This document shows, in pieces, positions 53,651-62,382 of a stretch of 64,000 nucleotides of DNA; position 1 is the first letter of the stretch; each line of letters starts with the position of its first letter. The DNA comes from Pseudomonas arcuscaelestis (GTDB lineage Bacteria > Pseudomonadota > Gammaproteobacteria > Pseudomonadales > Pseudomonadaceae): contig NZ_JACOPV010000017.1 in assembly GCF_016881005.1 (NCBI RefSeq), positions 62,001-126,000 on the forward strand, given 5' to 3'. A program made the position numbers and the translations under genes. The notes below the pieces were generated by a model. The model did no database searches and was not told where the DNA came from. It saw only the letters and a list, made by a program, of their open reading frames with translations.

Positions 53651-54058
53651 TTACTCTCCGCGCAGGGCCGATACCAGCCCTTTGAATTTACTGTTGAGCA
53701 GCGTGAAGCTGGCCTGGAAACCCACGGCATTTTGCGCATAGCTCGATTGCTCGAGCTGGGCATCGACAGTGTTCTGATCGATCGACGGCTGCATTGGCGT
53801 GCGGTACTGCAGAGTCTCGTCACCCATGCTCAGGCCTTCAGCCTCGATGTGGCGGGTGTTGGTACGATCCAATGCAAAGTGGCCTTTGCTGGTCTTCTCG
53901 GCCTGGGCGGCGAGGACCGATGCAAAGTCCAGGTCGCGCGCCTTGTAGTTTGGCGTGTCGGCATTAGCGATGTTGTTGGCCAGCACTTCGGCACGCTGGG
54001 CGCGAAAGCCCAATGCCTTTTCGTGAATGCCGAGCGCTTTGTCGAAACTGATGCTCAT
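53651..54058 (-). CDS. flgB: Proximal rod protein FlgB
   Basis: Rod protein of 135 residues (ISFDKALGIHEKALGFRAQRAEVLANNIANADTPNYKARDLDF). The ANNIANADTPNYKARD motif is diagnostic. It is first in flgBCDE and lies after a sigma-54 element that fits FleR control. Confidence 0.97.
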   Translation of the reverse strand: MSISFDKALGIHEKALGFRAQRAEVLANNIANADTPNYKARDLDFASVLAAQAEKTSKGHFALDRTNTRHIEAEGLSMGDETLQYRTPMQPSIDQNTVDAQLEQSSYAQNAVGFQASFTLLNSKFKGLVSALRGE

Positions 54059-54097
54059 GTCTGGGAAACCTTCGAAGGTTTTTCGTTGACTGAGCTA

Positions 54098-54115
54098 GAG
54101 CAAGAGCCATGCCAA
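54098..54115 (-). promoter_or_regulatory. Sigma-54 promoter for flgB operon
   Basis: The minus strand reads TTGGCATGGCTCTTGCTC, close to ideal, with a predicted leader of about 30 bases before flgB. Confidence 0.82.
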
Positions 54116-54118
54116 AAA

Positions 54119-54142
54119 GCAAAACCCCGTAAATACGGGGCT
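54119..54142 (-). terminator. Terminator after cheR
   Basis: The stem CCCCGTA pairs with TACGGGG around AA; A- and T-rich flanks on both strands (TTTTGC on the minus side) make it possibly bidirectional. It isolates cheV-cheR from flgB. Confidence 0.8.
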
Positions 54143-54240
54143 TTTAGTGCTTTTCCACTGGCGGCAATGCCAGAAAAGCGGCAAAGGATTACCGCCGGGC
54201 GCCAGCAAAGCGGCAATGCCTACGCCCACAGGGGACGTGT

Positions 54241-55068
54241 TTATTTGGCCTGGTAAATGATGCCAGGGCTGCACTGGACCATTTGATAGTGATCCGGCAA
54301 GCCGTTGAGGGCTTCCGAGGCGCCAAGGAACAAGTAGCCGCCCGGCTTGAGCGTGCTGTGGATGCGCAGCAGGATGTCTTTTTTGACCTGTGCCGAGAAA
54401 TAGATCAGCACGTTGCGGCAGAACACGATGTCGAACTTACCCAGGCTCGCGTAACTGTCGAGCAAGTTGAACGAACGGAACTCCACGCGACTGCGAATCG
54501 GTGCCTTCACCGCCCAGCGACCAGGCGCCTTGACGTCGAAGTAGCGCTGCAGGCGCTCCTGGGACAAACCGCGAGCAATGGCCAGGCTGTCGTACTCACC
54601 CGACTTGCAGTTGGTGAGCATGGTTCCCGACAGATCGGTGGCAACGATTTGCGCGCCCATCTTCAACTGACCAATGCTGCTGCGCTCGAACTCATCGATC
54701 GCCATCGAAATGGAATACGGTTCCTGGCCCGAGGAACAGGCAGCCGACCAGATGCGCAGACGCTGCCCCGGGTTGGCCTTGATCTGCTCAGGCAGCACCT
54801 TGTTCTTCAGTACTTCGAAGGGATAGGTGTCGCGAAACCACAGGGTCTCGTTGGTGGTCATGGCATCTACCACCTGCTCGCGCAAACCACTTCGCGGCTG
54901 GCTCTGAATACGCTGTACCAGTTCGGTCAGGGACTTGATGCCCTGCTGCTCCATCAGCTTGTTCAGACGGCTGGAGACCAGGTACTGCTTATTTTCGCCC
55001 AGCAGGATGCCACAGGCTTTTTCCAGGAAGACCCGGAACTGTTCGAAATCCAAATTACCCGTAGACAA
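54241..55068 (-). CDS. cheR: Chemoreceptor methyltransferase CheR
   Basis: SAM-dependent glutamate methyltransferase of 275 residues that methylates chemoreceptors during adaptation. The N-terminal helical CheR domain (FEQFRVFLEKACGILLGENKQYLVSSRLNKLM) is followed by the SAM fold (LRIWSAACSSGQEPYSISM, IVFCRNVLIYFSAQVKKDIL). It starts with TTG; GAGG lies eight bases before it and there is no other start before the conserved region. It lies after cheV and before flgB. Confidence 0.95.
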   Translation of the reverse strand: MSTGNLDFEQFRVFLEKACGILLGENKQYLVSSRLNKLMEQQGIKSLTELVQRIQSQPRSGLREQVVDAMTTNETLWFRDTYPFEVLKNKVLPEQIKANPGQRLRIWSAACSSGQEPYSISMAIDEFERSSIGQLKMGAQIVATDLSGTMLTNCKSGEYDSLAIARGLSQERLQRYFDVKAPGRWAVKAPIRSRVEFRSFNLLDSYASLGKFDIVFCRNVLIYFSAQVKKDILLRIHSTLKPGGYLFLGASEALNGLPDHYQMVQCSPGIIYQAK

Positions 55069-55119
55069 TGGTACAGCCTCTTAAATCGTGTGAACCGCCA
55101 GGGGTTGAACCCGCGGCCG

Positions 55120-56049
55120 TTAGTGCGTGGCCTTGATGCGATCGACGACGCGCTGGGCGAGGTCGTCCGGCTTGAACTTGGCCAGGAAATCATCGGCACC
55201 GACCTTCTTGACCATCGCCTGGTTGAACACGCCGGAAAGCGAAGTATGCAGGATGATGTGCAATTTTTGCATGCGCGGGTCGCTGCGAATCTCGGCTGTC
55301 AGGGTGTAACCGTCCATCTCCGGCATCTCGATATCGGAGATCATCATCAAGAATTCTTCTTCCGGACGCTTGCCCTCGTCCACCAGGTTGCGCAGGTATT
55401 GCAGCGCCTGACGACCATCGTTGAGTGCTACCACTTCCACACCGACAGTCTGCAGGCAGCGACTGACCTGCTTGCGCGCCACGGACGAATCATCGACCGT
55501 CAGCACACGCAGCGATACAGCTTTGTCCTGCACCTCGGCATCGACCACGCCAGCAGAGATGGACTCGGAGGTCGGCGCCACTTCGGCGAGGATTTTCTCC
55601 ACGTCGATGATCTCGACCATCTTGTTGTCGACCCGTGTTACCGCAGTCAAGTAATGGTCGCGACCGGTGCCCTTGGGTGGCGGATGGATCTCTTCCCAGT
55701 TCATGTTGACAATGCGCTCCACCGAGTGCACCAGGAAACCCTGAGTCTTGGTGTTGTACTCCGTGATAATAACGAAGCTCTTACGCACATCTTCACTCAG
55801 ACCGGGCATACCGGTCGCCATCGCCAGATCGAGGATCGGGATGGTTGCCCCACGAATATTCGCTACACCGCGCACTACCGGATTGGACTTGGGCATCACG
55901 GTCAAGGGTGGGCACTGCAGCACCTCCCGCACCTTGAATACGTTGATCCCATAGAGCTGCTCGCCATTGAGGCGAAACAACAGCAGCTCCAGGCGATTCT
56001 GCCCCACCAGTTGCGTGCGCTGGTTCACCGAATCCATTACACCAGCCAT
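55120..56049 (-). CDS. cheV: Chemotaxis coupling protein CheV
   Basis: Protein of 309 residues combining a CheW-like domain (LLLFRLNGEQLYGINVFKVREVL, VRGVANIRGATIPILDLA) with a receiver (LTVDDSSVARKQV, phospho-Asp in MMISDIEMPEMDGYTL). It couples receptors to CheA and may act in adaptation. The ATG at 56049 has a strong GAAGGAG site; an upstream TTG is unlikely. It is divergent from flgA with a 70-bp gap. Only a weak sigma-28-like element was found for it. Confidence 0.95.
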   Translation of the reverse strand: MAGVMDSVNQRTQLVGQNRLELLLFRLNGEQLYGINVFKVREVLQCPPLTVMPKSNPVVRGVANIRGATIPILDLAMATGMPGLSEDVRKSFVIITEYNTKTQGFLVHSVERIVNMNWEEIHPPPKGTGRDHYLTAVTRVDNKMVEIIDVEKILAEVAPTSESISAGVVDAEVQDKAVSLRVLTVDDSSVARKQVSRCLQTVGVEVVALNDGRQALQYLRNLVDEGKRPEEEFLMMISDIEMPEMDGYTLTAEIRSDPRMQKLHIILHTSLSGVFNQAMVKKVGADDFLAKFKPDDLAQRVVDRIKATH

Positions 56050-56091
56050 GCCAGACTCCTTCACCAAACGCTTCGAACTTCGTACCCAGTC

Positions 56092-56109
56092 TCGGCACGC
56101 GCTTTGCTA
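56092..56109 (+). promoter_or_regulatory. Sigma-54 promoter for flgA
   Basis: TCGGCACGCGCTTTGCTA has GG-N10-GC and TTGC at -12. The predicted start of transcription (about 56119) falls on the chosen flgA start codon (56120), so the message would be leaderless or nearly so. Confidence 0.72.
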
Positions 56110-56119
56110 TTTCAATCGT

Positions 56120-56872
56120 ATGAACATGAAAACGCCATTTTCCCGACGCCTGACTCGCCTGCTGCCCAGCTATTTGGCTGCGCTGTGCCTGCTGGCACCT
56201 GGCGGTCGACTCTTGGCTGACACTTTCACCCTGCCTGAACAACTTATCGGCGTCACCCAAGGGTTTCTTGAATTCACCGTGGAAGACTACTTGGCCAGCA
56301 GCCAGACCGAGGGACGCTACGAGATCCAGGTCAACAACCTCGACCCACGCCTGCGCATGCCGCTGTGCGACCGCCAACTGGATGCCAGCCTGGAAAGCCC
56401 GGCGCAGCCCATAGGTCGCGTGACAATAAGGGTTCGTTGCGAAGGTAGCTCACCTTGGACGGTGTTCGTGCCCGCCCAGGTACGTCTTTTTCGCAATGTC
56501 GTGACGGTAGTGCGCCCGTTAAAGCGTGAGAGCATTATCAGTGAGCAGGACGTCAACCTGCGCGAGCGCGACGTAGGGCTGCTCAACCAGGGTTTCTTGA
56601 GTAGTCTGGATCAGGCCATCGGCCTCAAGGTAATCCGACCAACGGTCATGGATCAGGTGCTGACGCCTCAACACCTGGAACAGGCCGAAGTGATCCGCAA
56701 AGGTGACCAGGTGGTTATTACCGCTCGCAGCGGCACCTTGAGCGTGCGCATGCCGGGCGAAGCCCTGAGTAAAGGCGGCCAGAGCGAGCAAATTCGAGTA
56801 CGCAATCTGAATTCCAAACGAGTGATCAAGGCCAGGGTTACCGGGCCAGGCCAGGTCGAAGTAGCGATGTAA
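56120..56872 (+). CDS. flgA: P-ring assembly chaperone FlgA
   Basis: Periplasmic chaperone of 250 residues for P-ring assembly. A signal peptide (LTRLLPSYLAALCLLAPGGRLLADT) is followed by the SAF-like domain (VVRPLKRESIISEQDVNLRERDV) and the C-terminal beta region (VRMPGEALSKGGQSEQIRVRN). The ATG at 56120 (or 56126) is chosen because it begins the signal peptide. There is no ribosome site before it, and a sigma-54 promoter ends almost at the codon. Confidence 0.93.
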   Translation: MNMKTPFSRRLTRLLPSYLAALCLLAPGGRLLADTFTLPEQLIGVTQGFLEFTVEDYLASSQTEGRYEIQVNNLDPRLRMPLCDRQLDASLESPAQPIGRVTIRVRCEGSSPWTVFVPAQVRLFRNVVTVVRPLKRESIISEQDVNLRERDVGLLNQGFLSSLDQAIGLKVIRPTVMDQVLTPQHLEQAEVIRKGDQVVITARSGTLSVRMPGEALSKGGQSEQIRVRNLNSKRVIKARVTGPGQVEVAM

Positions 56873-56976
56873 GCGAGCAAACAACGACGAAGGCTGGCGA
56901 TCAGGAACTGCTTTTCCTAAACTGTGTCCTATTGGGTGCCCAAAATGCACTGCGCATGATGTGGAACAATTGCGTC

Positions 56977-57003
56977 TAAAGTTTTTTCCGGGTTGGCCGA
57001 AAA
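56977..57003 (+). promoter_or_regulatory. Sigma-28 promoter for flgM
   Basis: TAAAGTTT, 11 bases, GCCGAAAA. It matches the Pseudomonas FliA consensus except for one base. FliA thus drives its own inhibitor's gene. Confidence 0.88.
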
Positions 57004-57040
57004 CAAGGCAAGCGTCCATATACCCAGAGGTTTTCTGATC

Positions 57041-57352
57041 ATGGTCATCGACTTCAGTCGTTTGAATAACTCCCCGTCGGTTACCGGCGCGCGCCCTGGC
57101 AATAGCCAGGAAAGCACCGGCACCGCTGCAGCCAAGGCCGACCCTGTCGCCACCAGCAGCACCAGCGGGGAAACCGTACACCTGAGCCACGAGGCCCAGC
57201 AGTTGCAAAAGGTCAGCGATAAGCTGCGCGACCAGCCGGTTGTCAACAGCGCCCGAGTGGCGGAGTTGAAACAGGCCATCGCCGACGGTAGCTACCAGGT
57301 CGACAGCAATCGCGTCGCCAGCAAACTGCTTAATTTCGAAGCCCAGCGCTAG
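57041..57352 (+). CDS. flgM: Anti-sigma-28 factor FlgM
   Basis: Small exported inhibitor of FliA, 103 residues. The disordered Ser/Thr/Ala-rich N-terminus (about 1-50) is followed by the C-terminal FliA-binding region (TVHLSHEAQQLQKVSDKLRDQPVVNSARVAELKQAIADGSYQVDS). The ATG at 57041 (MVIDFSRLN) fits the family start. A sigma-28 promoter precedes it and flgN follows. HsbA encoded in this window is the expected FlgM partner. Confidence 0.95.
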   Translation: MVIDFSRLNNSPSVTGARPGNSQESTGTAAAKADPVATSSTSGETVHLSHEAQQLQKVSDKLRDQPVVNSARVAELKQAIADGSYQVDSNRVASKLLNFEAQR

Positions 57353-57397
57353 CCTCTGGCGCGCTGACTTCAGGACGCTTGAACCAAAGAGCCAGCC

Positions 57398-57865
57398 ATG
57401 CACGACACTACCTTGCTGCAATTGATCGAAGACGACCTTGCCCCAGCGCAACAATTGCTTGAATTGCTTCAGGCTGAGTCGACTGCCCTGCACGGCCGTG
57501 ACATGCCGCTGCTGGAGGACATCCTGGCGCGCAAACAATCGCTGGTAATCCTTCTTGATCAGCAAGGACGGCGCCGCAGCGAACTGCTTGCAAGCCTCGG
57601 CTTGAGTCAGGATCGCGCCGGCGTTCAACAACTGGCCAGCCAGTCGCAAATAGGTGAATTGCTCCTGCAGCAGTTGGACGTGTTGGGCAAACTGCTTGCC
57701 GACTGCCAGGCTGTCAACGAGCGCAATGGTCGCGCGATACAACTCCAGCAAAGCACCACAGCCAATCAGATCAAAATCCTCATGGGCGGCGAATCACCAT
57801 CGCTTTACGATGCGCGTGGATCGACCTCACCCCTTGCCAAGCCACGAGCGCTCAGCCAGGCTTGA
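57398..57865 (+). CDS. flgN: FlgK/FlgL export chaperone FlgN
   Basis: Helical cytoplasmic protein of 155 residues (TLLQLIEDDLAPAQQLLELLQAESTALHGRDMPLLEDILARKQ) chaperoning the hook-filament junction proteins FlgK and FlgL. It follows flgM by 45 bp and shares its promoter. Length and helical profile fit the family, where sequence identity is low. Confidence 0.92.
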   Translation: MHDTTLLQLIEDDLAPAQQLLELLQAESTALHGRDMPLLEDILARKQSLVILLDQQGRRRSELLASLGLSQDRAGVQQLASQSQIGELLLQQLDVLGKLLADCQAVNERNGRAIQLQQSTTANQIKILMGGESPSLYDARGSTSPLAKPRALSQA

Positions 57866-57944
57866 TTGCCTATATCAAGCCATAGAACATACTGGCAAAA
57901 TGCCGTTACTTGCGTGTGCCGTCTTGCCTGGAGATTGATTACCC

Positions 57945-58688
57945 GTGTTCAATGAAGCAGAAGCTCCGCAGCCTCCGAAGGTACTTCGTACGCCTTTGGA
58001 AATTGCCGCCAACTTGCGGTCGCTGCAAGAGAGCCATGACCCGCTGATCATTACCTTCCATGAACGTAGCCAGCGCTTCCAGAGCTATGTCGTCGAGGTC
58101 GACCGCGAAAACAACCGCCTGGGACTCGATGAAATGGTCCCCCGCGATGGTGAACGCTACCTTGAAAACGGTGAACCGTTCCGGATCGAGGGTTTTCATG
58201 AGGGCGTACGCATCGCCTGGGAATGCAACACCCCCTTGAGCATCAGCGAAGCCAACGGTCATCGCTGCTATCACGGGGAGCTGCCCACCGAAGTGGCCTA
58301 TCACCAACGCCGCAATGCCTTCCGTGCCGCCTTGAAGCTGTCGCAACTGGTCGACATCAAGCTCGATGGTGACAAGCTCAAGGGCAATGGCGAGTTGCGT
58401 GGCAAACTGCTGGATATTTCCGCCACAGGTTGCAAGCTGCGCTTTGAAGGCAACGTCGAAGAATGCCTGCAACTGGGTCAGGTGTACGAAAAATTCGCTT
58501 CCGGCGCTCCGCTGGGCTTGTCCCAGGTGGAAGTCGAGCTGCGCCACCTGCATTTTGAAGAGCGCTTCAACACCACGTTCGCCGGTGTGCGCTTTCACAA
58601 CCTGAACGGGCAAATGCAGCGCAAGATCGAAACCTTTGTCTATCAGCTCCAGCGTGAAGCGCGTCGGTTCGATAAAGACGATTATTGA
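57945..58688 (+). CDS. ycgR: PilZ-domain flagellar brake protein YcgR
   Basis: Protein of 247 residues. The N-terminal YcgR domain (about 1-115) is followed by a PilZ domain with the c-di-GMP binding motifs RRNAFR (Arg123 and Arg127) and DISATG (157-162). With c-di-GMP bound, such proteins slow or bias the motor at FliG/MotA. It uses a GTG start (57945). A REP element lies beyond its stop. Confidence 0.93.
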   Translation: MFNEAEAPQPPKVLRTPLEIAANLRSLQESHDPLIITFHERSQRFQSYVVEVDRENNRLGLDEMVPRDGERYLENGEPFRIEGFHEGVRIAWECNTPLSISEANGHRCYHGELPTEVAYHQRRNAFRAALKLSQLVDIKLDGDKLKGNGELRGKLLDISATGCKLRFEGNVEECLQLGQVYEKFASGAPLGLSQVEVELRHLHFEERFNTTFAGVRFHNLNGQMQRKIETFVYQLQREARRFDKDDY

Positions 58689-58690
58689 GT

Positions 58691-58746
58691 GTATCGCGGG
58701 GCAAGTCCGCGCCTACCGAATCCGGTAGAGACGGCTTGCCCCACGC
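58691..58746. repeat. REP pair between convergent ycgR and MFS genes
   Basis: GTATCGCGGGGCAAGTCCGC and, inverted, GACGGCTTGCCCCACGCAAG flank a small hairpin (CTACC...GGTAG). It lies in the 64-bp gap between two converging genes and may help end both transcripts. Confidence 0.75.
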
Positions 58747-58752
58747 AAGACT

Positions 58753-60141
58753 TCACAGCGACGCCGGCTTCCCCACTCCCCCACCAGCGACATTGTCTGC
58801 CTCGACGCTGGCGTCTTCCCCTTCAGTATCTTCAGCCGCCACCGGCGCCTGCATCTGATCCTGCACCACTTGCTCATCGACCCGCGGGTCGAGCGCCGCC
58901 GACAGCGGTGAGCCTGCTGCCGGCATGGCCACGTGATTGAGCGGTGCATCGTCGACTTGGTGCAAACCTGTAACCGCCTTCGGACGGATCCGCCATACCA
59001 GCACCAGGGCAAAAAAGACAAAGAAAGCATAGAGCATCTGGGTGCCGAACATCTTCATCATCACCCCCGCCGCCAGCGGCCCAATACTGGCGCCAACGCC
59101 ATAGGTCACCAAGAGCATGGCGGTCAGCGAAACGCGCCGTTCGCTCTCCACATGGTCGTTGGAAAAAGCCACCGCCAGGGGATACAGGCAAAACTGCAGC
59201 AACGACACGATAAAGCCCGCAGCAAACAGCACCACGATTGGCACGGTCGGCATGATCGCCAAGGGCAATGCCGCAATCGCCAGGCCCACCGCTACACTGC
59301 GGATCAATAAGGCACGGTCATGCCTATCGGACAACCAACCCAAAGGCCACTGCACCAGCAGACCAGCAAAAATACAGCAGCCCATGAACAGTCCGATGTA
59401 TTCAGTGCTCAACCCCTGCTTCGCCGCATACAACGGTGCAAGACCGTAGAACGAACCGACGATCAAGCCCGAGCCGAGCACCGTACTCAAGGATTGAGGC
59501 ACCCGCTTGATAAAGAAGCGCGGCTCCATTGGCGCAGGGTGCAAAGGTGCCGGGTGAATGCGGCGAGTCATCGCCACCGGCACCAGGCACAAGGCAAAGC
59601 ACATGGCTACTAGCATCAACAGCTCTGGTCCCAATTGCGGGTGGGCAACCAGTATCAGTTGGCCGAGCACCAGCCCCAAGTACGAAGCAATCATGTAGCC
59701 ACTGAACACCGCGCCCCGCTGCTTGGCGTCTGCCTGCTCGTTAAGCCAGCTTTCGATGACCATGTACTGGCACATCATGCCCAGGCCGACGATAACCCGC
59801 AGGAACAGCCATGCCGGCAACCAACTGACCAGGCCATGGCCAAGCACTGCCGCGCCGACGATACCGGCACAGGTAGCGTACGCGCGTATATGCCCGACTC
59901 GGGCAATCAGGCGGTGACCGATCTTGCCACCCAGGGCCAGGCCAAAATAGTTGGCCGCCATTAACGCACCCACCCAAAGGCTGTCGACATGGTCGGCAGC
60001 CAGGCGCAGGGCCAGGTAGGTACTCAACAAGCCGGAACCAATCAACATCATCAGCGCAGCGAAATACAGCGCGCGAAAAGACTTCCAGATCTGTCGCATC
60101 AGCGTCCCGAACGGCCCCTTGAGCAGGTGGAAAAACTGCAT
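58753..60141 (-). CDS. Major facilitator superfamily transporter
   Basis: Membrane protein of 462 residues with about twelve hydrophobic segments in two blocks (ALYFAALMMLIGSGLLSTYLAL ... YMIASYLGLVLGQLILVA ... VVLFAAGFIVSLLQFCLYPLAVAF). Residues about 400-462 form an acidic cytoplasmic tail. The pattern resembles YcaD-like MFS proteins; the substrate is unknown. It follows the glutamine-synthetase-like gene by 51 bp and may share its message. Confidence 0.82.
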   Translation of the reverse strand: MQFFHLLKGPFGTLMRQIWKSFRALYFAALMMLIGSGLLSTYLALRLAADHVDSLWVGALMAANYFGLALGGKIGHRLIARVGHIRAYATCAGIVGAAVLGHGLVSWLPAWLFLRVIVGLGMMCQYMVIESWLNEQADAKQRGAVFSGYMIASYLGLVLGQLILVAHPQLGPELLMLVAMCFALCLVPVAMTRRIHPAPLHPAPMEPRFFIKRVPQSLSTVLGSGLIVGSFYGLAPLYAAKQGLSTEYIGLFMGCCIFAGLLVQWPLGWLSDRHDRALLIRSVAVGLAIAALPLAIMPTVPIVVLFAAGFIVSLLQFCLYPLAVAFSNDHVESERRVSLTAMLLVTYGVGASIGPLAAGVMMKMFGTQMLYAFFVFFALVLVWRIRPKAVTGLHQVDDAPLNHVAMPAAGSPLSAALDPRVDEQVVQDQMQAPVAAEDTEGEDASVEADNVAGGGVGKPASL

Positions 60142-60192
60142 GAAAGCATAAGTGAAAATAGCGGTACTGCAGGCCCCGGGAACGAAAAAAAC

Positions 60193-61536
60193 CTACGCCT
60201 GTGCCGCCAGCACTCGACGCTCCCACGGGGTAATTTCATCAAAGAAACTGGTCAGCTCCATACTCTTGGTAGCGATGTAGCCGTCGATGAATTCGTTGCC
60301 GAACATTTCCCGAGCGAGCTCACTGCGCTTCAGACGCTCAAGGGCCGCATGTAAGGTACATGGCAGGCTCAAATGATCCGGCACCTCGAACTCACCCTGG
60401 ATCGCCGCAGTAGGTTCAAGCTGCTGTTCGATGCCATGCAGGCCGGCAGCAAGGCTGGCAGCAATGGCCAGGTAAGGGTTGGTGTCGGCACCGGGCAAGC
60501 GGTTTTCCACCCGCCGCGCCACCGGCGAGCTGGCCGGGATACGCAAACCGGCAGCGCGATTGTCCTCTGACCAGCAGGCATTGTTGGGTGAGGCGTAGGG
60601 ATGGCAGAGGCGCTGATAGGAATTGACGTTGGGCGCGAACAACGCGGTGAAGTCCGCCATACAGGCCTGCAAACCACCGATGAAATGTCGGAAGGTGGCG
60701 GTCGGCGCACCGTCGGCATCGCTGAACACATTATGACCATCGCTGATCTGCACCAGGCTCTGGTGAATATGCATGGAGCTTCCCGGCGTATGCGCCAGGG
60801 GTTTGGCCATGCACACCACGATCAGGCCATGCTTGAGTGCAACCTCCTTGAGCAAATGCTTGAACAGCAGCGTCTGGTCGGCCAGCAGCAGGGGATCACC
60901 GTGCAACAGGTTGATCTCGAACTGACTGACGCCCATTTCATGCATGAAAGTATCGCGCGGCAGGCCCAGCGCTTCCATGTAGCGATACACCTCATTGAAG
61001 AACGGACGCAGGCCATTGTTGGAACTGACACTGAAGGCCGACTGCCCTTCTTCGCGACGACCGTCCTTGCCCAGCGGCGGAAGAAACGCCTGGTTTGGAT
61101 CACTGTTGGGGGCGAAAACAAAGAACTCCAGCTCAGTCGCTACCACCGGTGCCAGCCCAAGGGCGGCATAACGGGCGATCACCGCCTTGAGCAGACCGCG
61201 TGTAGACAACCCGGAGCTGGCGCCGGTCAGTTCCACTGCATCACAGATCGCCAGGGCGCGGGGTTCGTCGCTCCAGGGCAGGCGATGAATGTGGCGATCA
61301 TCGGCAACCAGCGCCAGGTCACCATCGTCGCTGCCGTAGAAACGTGCAGGCGGATAGCCACCCATGATGCACTGCAGCAGCACGCCACGGGCCATCTGCA
61401 AACGGCGGCCCTCAAGAAAACCTTCAGCCGTCATTACCTTGCCGCGGGGTACACCGTTGAGGTCCGGTGTGATGCACTCGATTTCATCAATGCCCGTCAA
61501 TCGTTCGGCGAGGGAGCACTGGCCACTGGTCGTCAT
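60193..61536 (-). CDS. Glutamine synthetase family protein (gamma-glutamyl ligase-like)
   Basis: Protein of 447 residues with the glutamine synthetase fold: N-terminal beta-grasp (IECITPDLNGVPRGKVM) and catalytic domain (VATELEFFVF, MGVSQFEINLLHGDPLLLADQ, PGSSMHIHQSLVQ, NRLPGADTNPYLAIAASLAAGL). It belongs to the PuuA/Pau-type branch that joins glutamate to polyamines or other amines, rather than GlnA. The substrate cannot be read from sequence. It sits after bkdR and before an MFS gene; an inverted-repeat hairpin (AAGCGCTGC, 61646-61673) without a T-run separates it from bkdR. Confidence 0.85.
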   Translation of the reverse strand: MTTSGQCSLAERLTGIDEIECITPDLNGVPRGKVMTAEGFLEGRRLQMARGVLLQCIMGGYPPARFYGSDDGDLALVADDRHIHRLPWSDEPRALAICDAVELTGASSGLSTRGLLKAVIARYAALGLAPVVATELEFFVFAPNSDPNQAFLPPLGKDGRREEGQSAFSVSSNNGLRPFFNEVYRYMEALGLPRDTFMHEMGVSQFEINLLHGDPLLLADQTLLFKHLLKEVALKHGLIVVCMAKPLAHTPGSSMHIHQSLVQISDGHNVFSDADGAPTATFRHFIGGLQACMADFTALFAPNVNSYQRLCHPYASPNNACWSEDNRAAGLRIPASSPVARRVENRLPGADTNPYLAIAASLAAGLHGIEQQLEPTAAIQGEFEVPDHLSLPCTLHAALERLKRSELAREMFGNEFIDGYIATKSMELTSFFDEITPWERRVLAAQA

Positions 61537-61694
61537 GACACTATCCTTAATGTTGTCGCATGCCGGTAAAGGCGATGACTACAACATAGGCGCGCAGCGT
61601 TCGGAATTTCAAGCACCCAGAACGGGGCTGATCGAAATTTCCTACAAGCGCTGCAGCACCAGCAGCAGCGCTTACCCCGCGCCAGCCTTCGCAA

Positions 61695-62180
61695 TTACCC
61701 CGGCAAGGTCAGGCCATTGGCCGGCAACGGGAGGGCGGTTTTGTAGCGCACCTGCTTCAAGGCAAAGCTGGAGCGAATATTGGCCACCCCAGGCAAACGC
61801 GTCAGGTAATCCAGGAAGCGCTCCAGGGCCTGAATACTCGGCAGCAGCACCCGCAAGAGGTAATCCGGATCACCTGTCATCAGATAGCACTCCATGACCT
61901 CCGGACGCTCGGCAATTTCTTCTTCAAAGCGATGCAGTGATTGTTCCACCTGCTTTTCGAGGCTGACATGAATAAACACATTGACGTCCAGGCCCAACAC
62001 TTCCGGCGCCAGCAGGGTCACTTGCTGGCGAATGACACCCAGTTCTTCCATGGCTTTTACCCGGTTGAAACACGGGGTGGGCGACAGGTTGACCGAGCGC
62101 GCGAGTTCAGCGTTGGTGATCCGGGCATTTTCCTGAAGGCTGTTGAGAATCCCGATATCCGTGCGATCCAGTTTACGCAT
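61695..62180 (-). CDS. bkdR: Lrp-family regulator BkdR
   Basis: Lrp/AsnC-type regulator of 161 residues, the size of P. putida BkdR. The N-terminal helix-turn-helix (ITNAELARSVNLSPTPCFNRVKAMEELGVI) is followed by the ligand domain (VMECYLMTGDPDYLLRVLLPS). It activates the divergent bkd operon for branched-chain amino acid catabolism. Gene position next to bkdA1 makes the name firm. Confidence 0.95.
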   Translation of the reverse strand: MRKLDRTDIGILNSLQENARITNAELARSVNLSPTPCFNRVKAMEELGVIRQQVTLLAPEVLGLDVNVFIHVSLEKQVEQSLHRFEEEIAERPEVMECYLMTGDPDYLLRVLLPSIQALERFLDYLTRLPGVANIRSSFALKQVRYKTALPLPANGLTLPG

Positions 62181-62382
62181 GAGACAATTTCACCTGTTTT
62201 TTGTCTTTATCTAGAATGTTTATCCGCAAGCCGGAATAAAGGCAATGAACTTGAGAGAAATATTCTTCAGGCGCCCGAATATTATGTAGGACAAGACTGA
62301 CTCCCTAGTCACAAGCCGGGGTTTCAGTAGCGACCGCTTCAAAGCTCAACAAAAACACAAGACAGAGCGAGCGTAAAAAAGC
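62181..62382. promoter_or_regulatory. Divergent bkdR-bkdA1 regulatory region
   Basis: 202 bp, AT-rich near bkdR (about 62190-62300). In P. putida BkdR binds here and activates bkdA1. No clear -35/-10 pair was identified by eye. Confidence 0.6.

Noticed and set aside
56060..56115. Sigma-28-like element for cheV (TTGA, 15 bases, GCCGAGAC on the minus strand)
   Set aside because: Only about half of the consensus positions agree and it overlaps the flgA sigma-54 element. Too weak to list.
54283..56220. 645-codon open frame on the plus strand
   Set aside because: It runs antisense to cheR and cheV and into the start of flgA. Such long opposite-strand frames arise from GC-rich codon bias, and the translation shows no domain.
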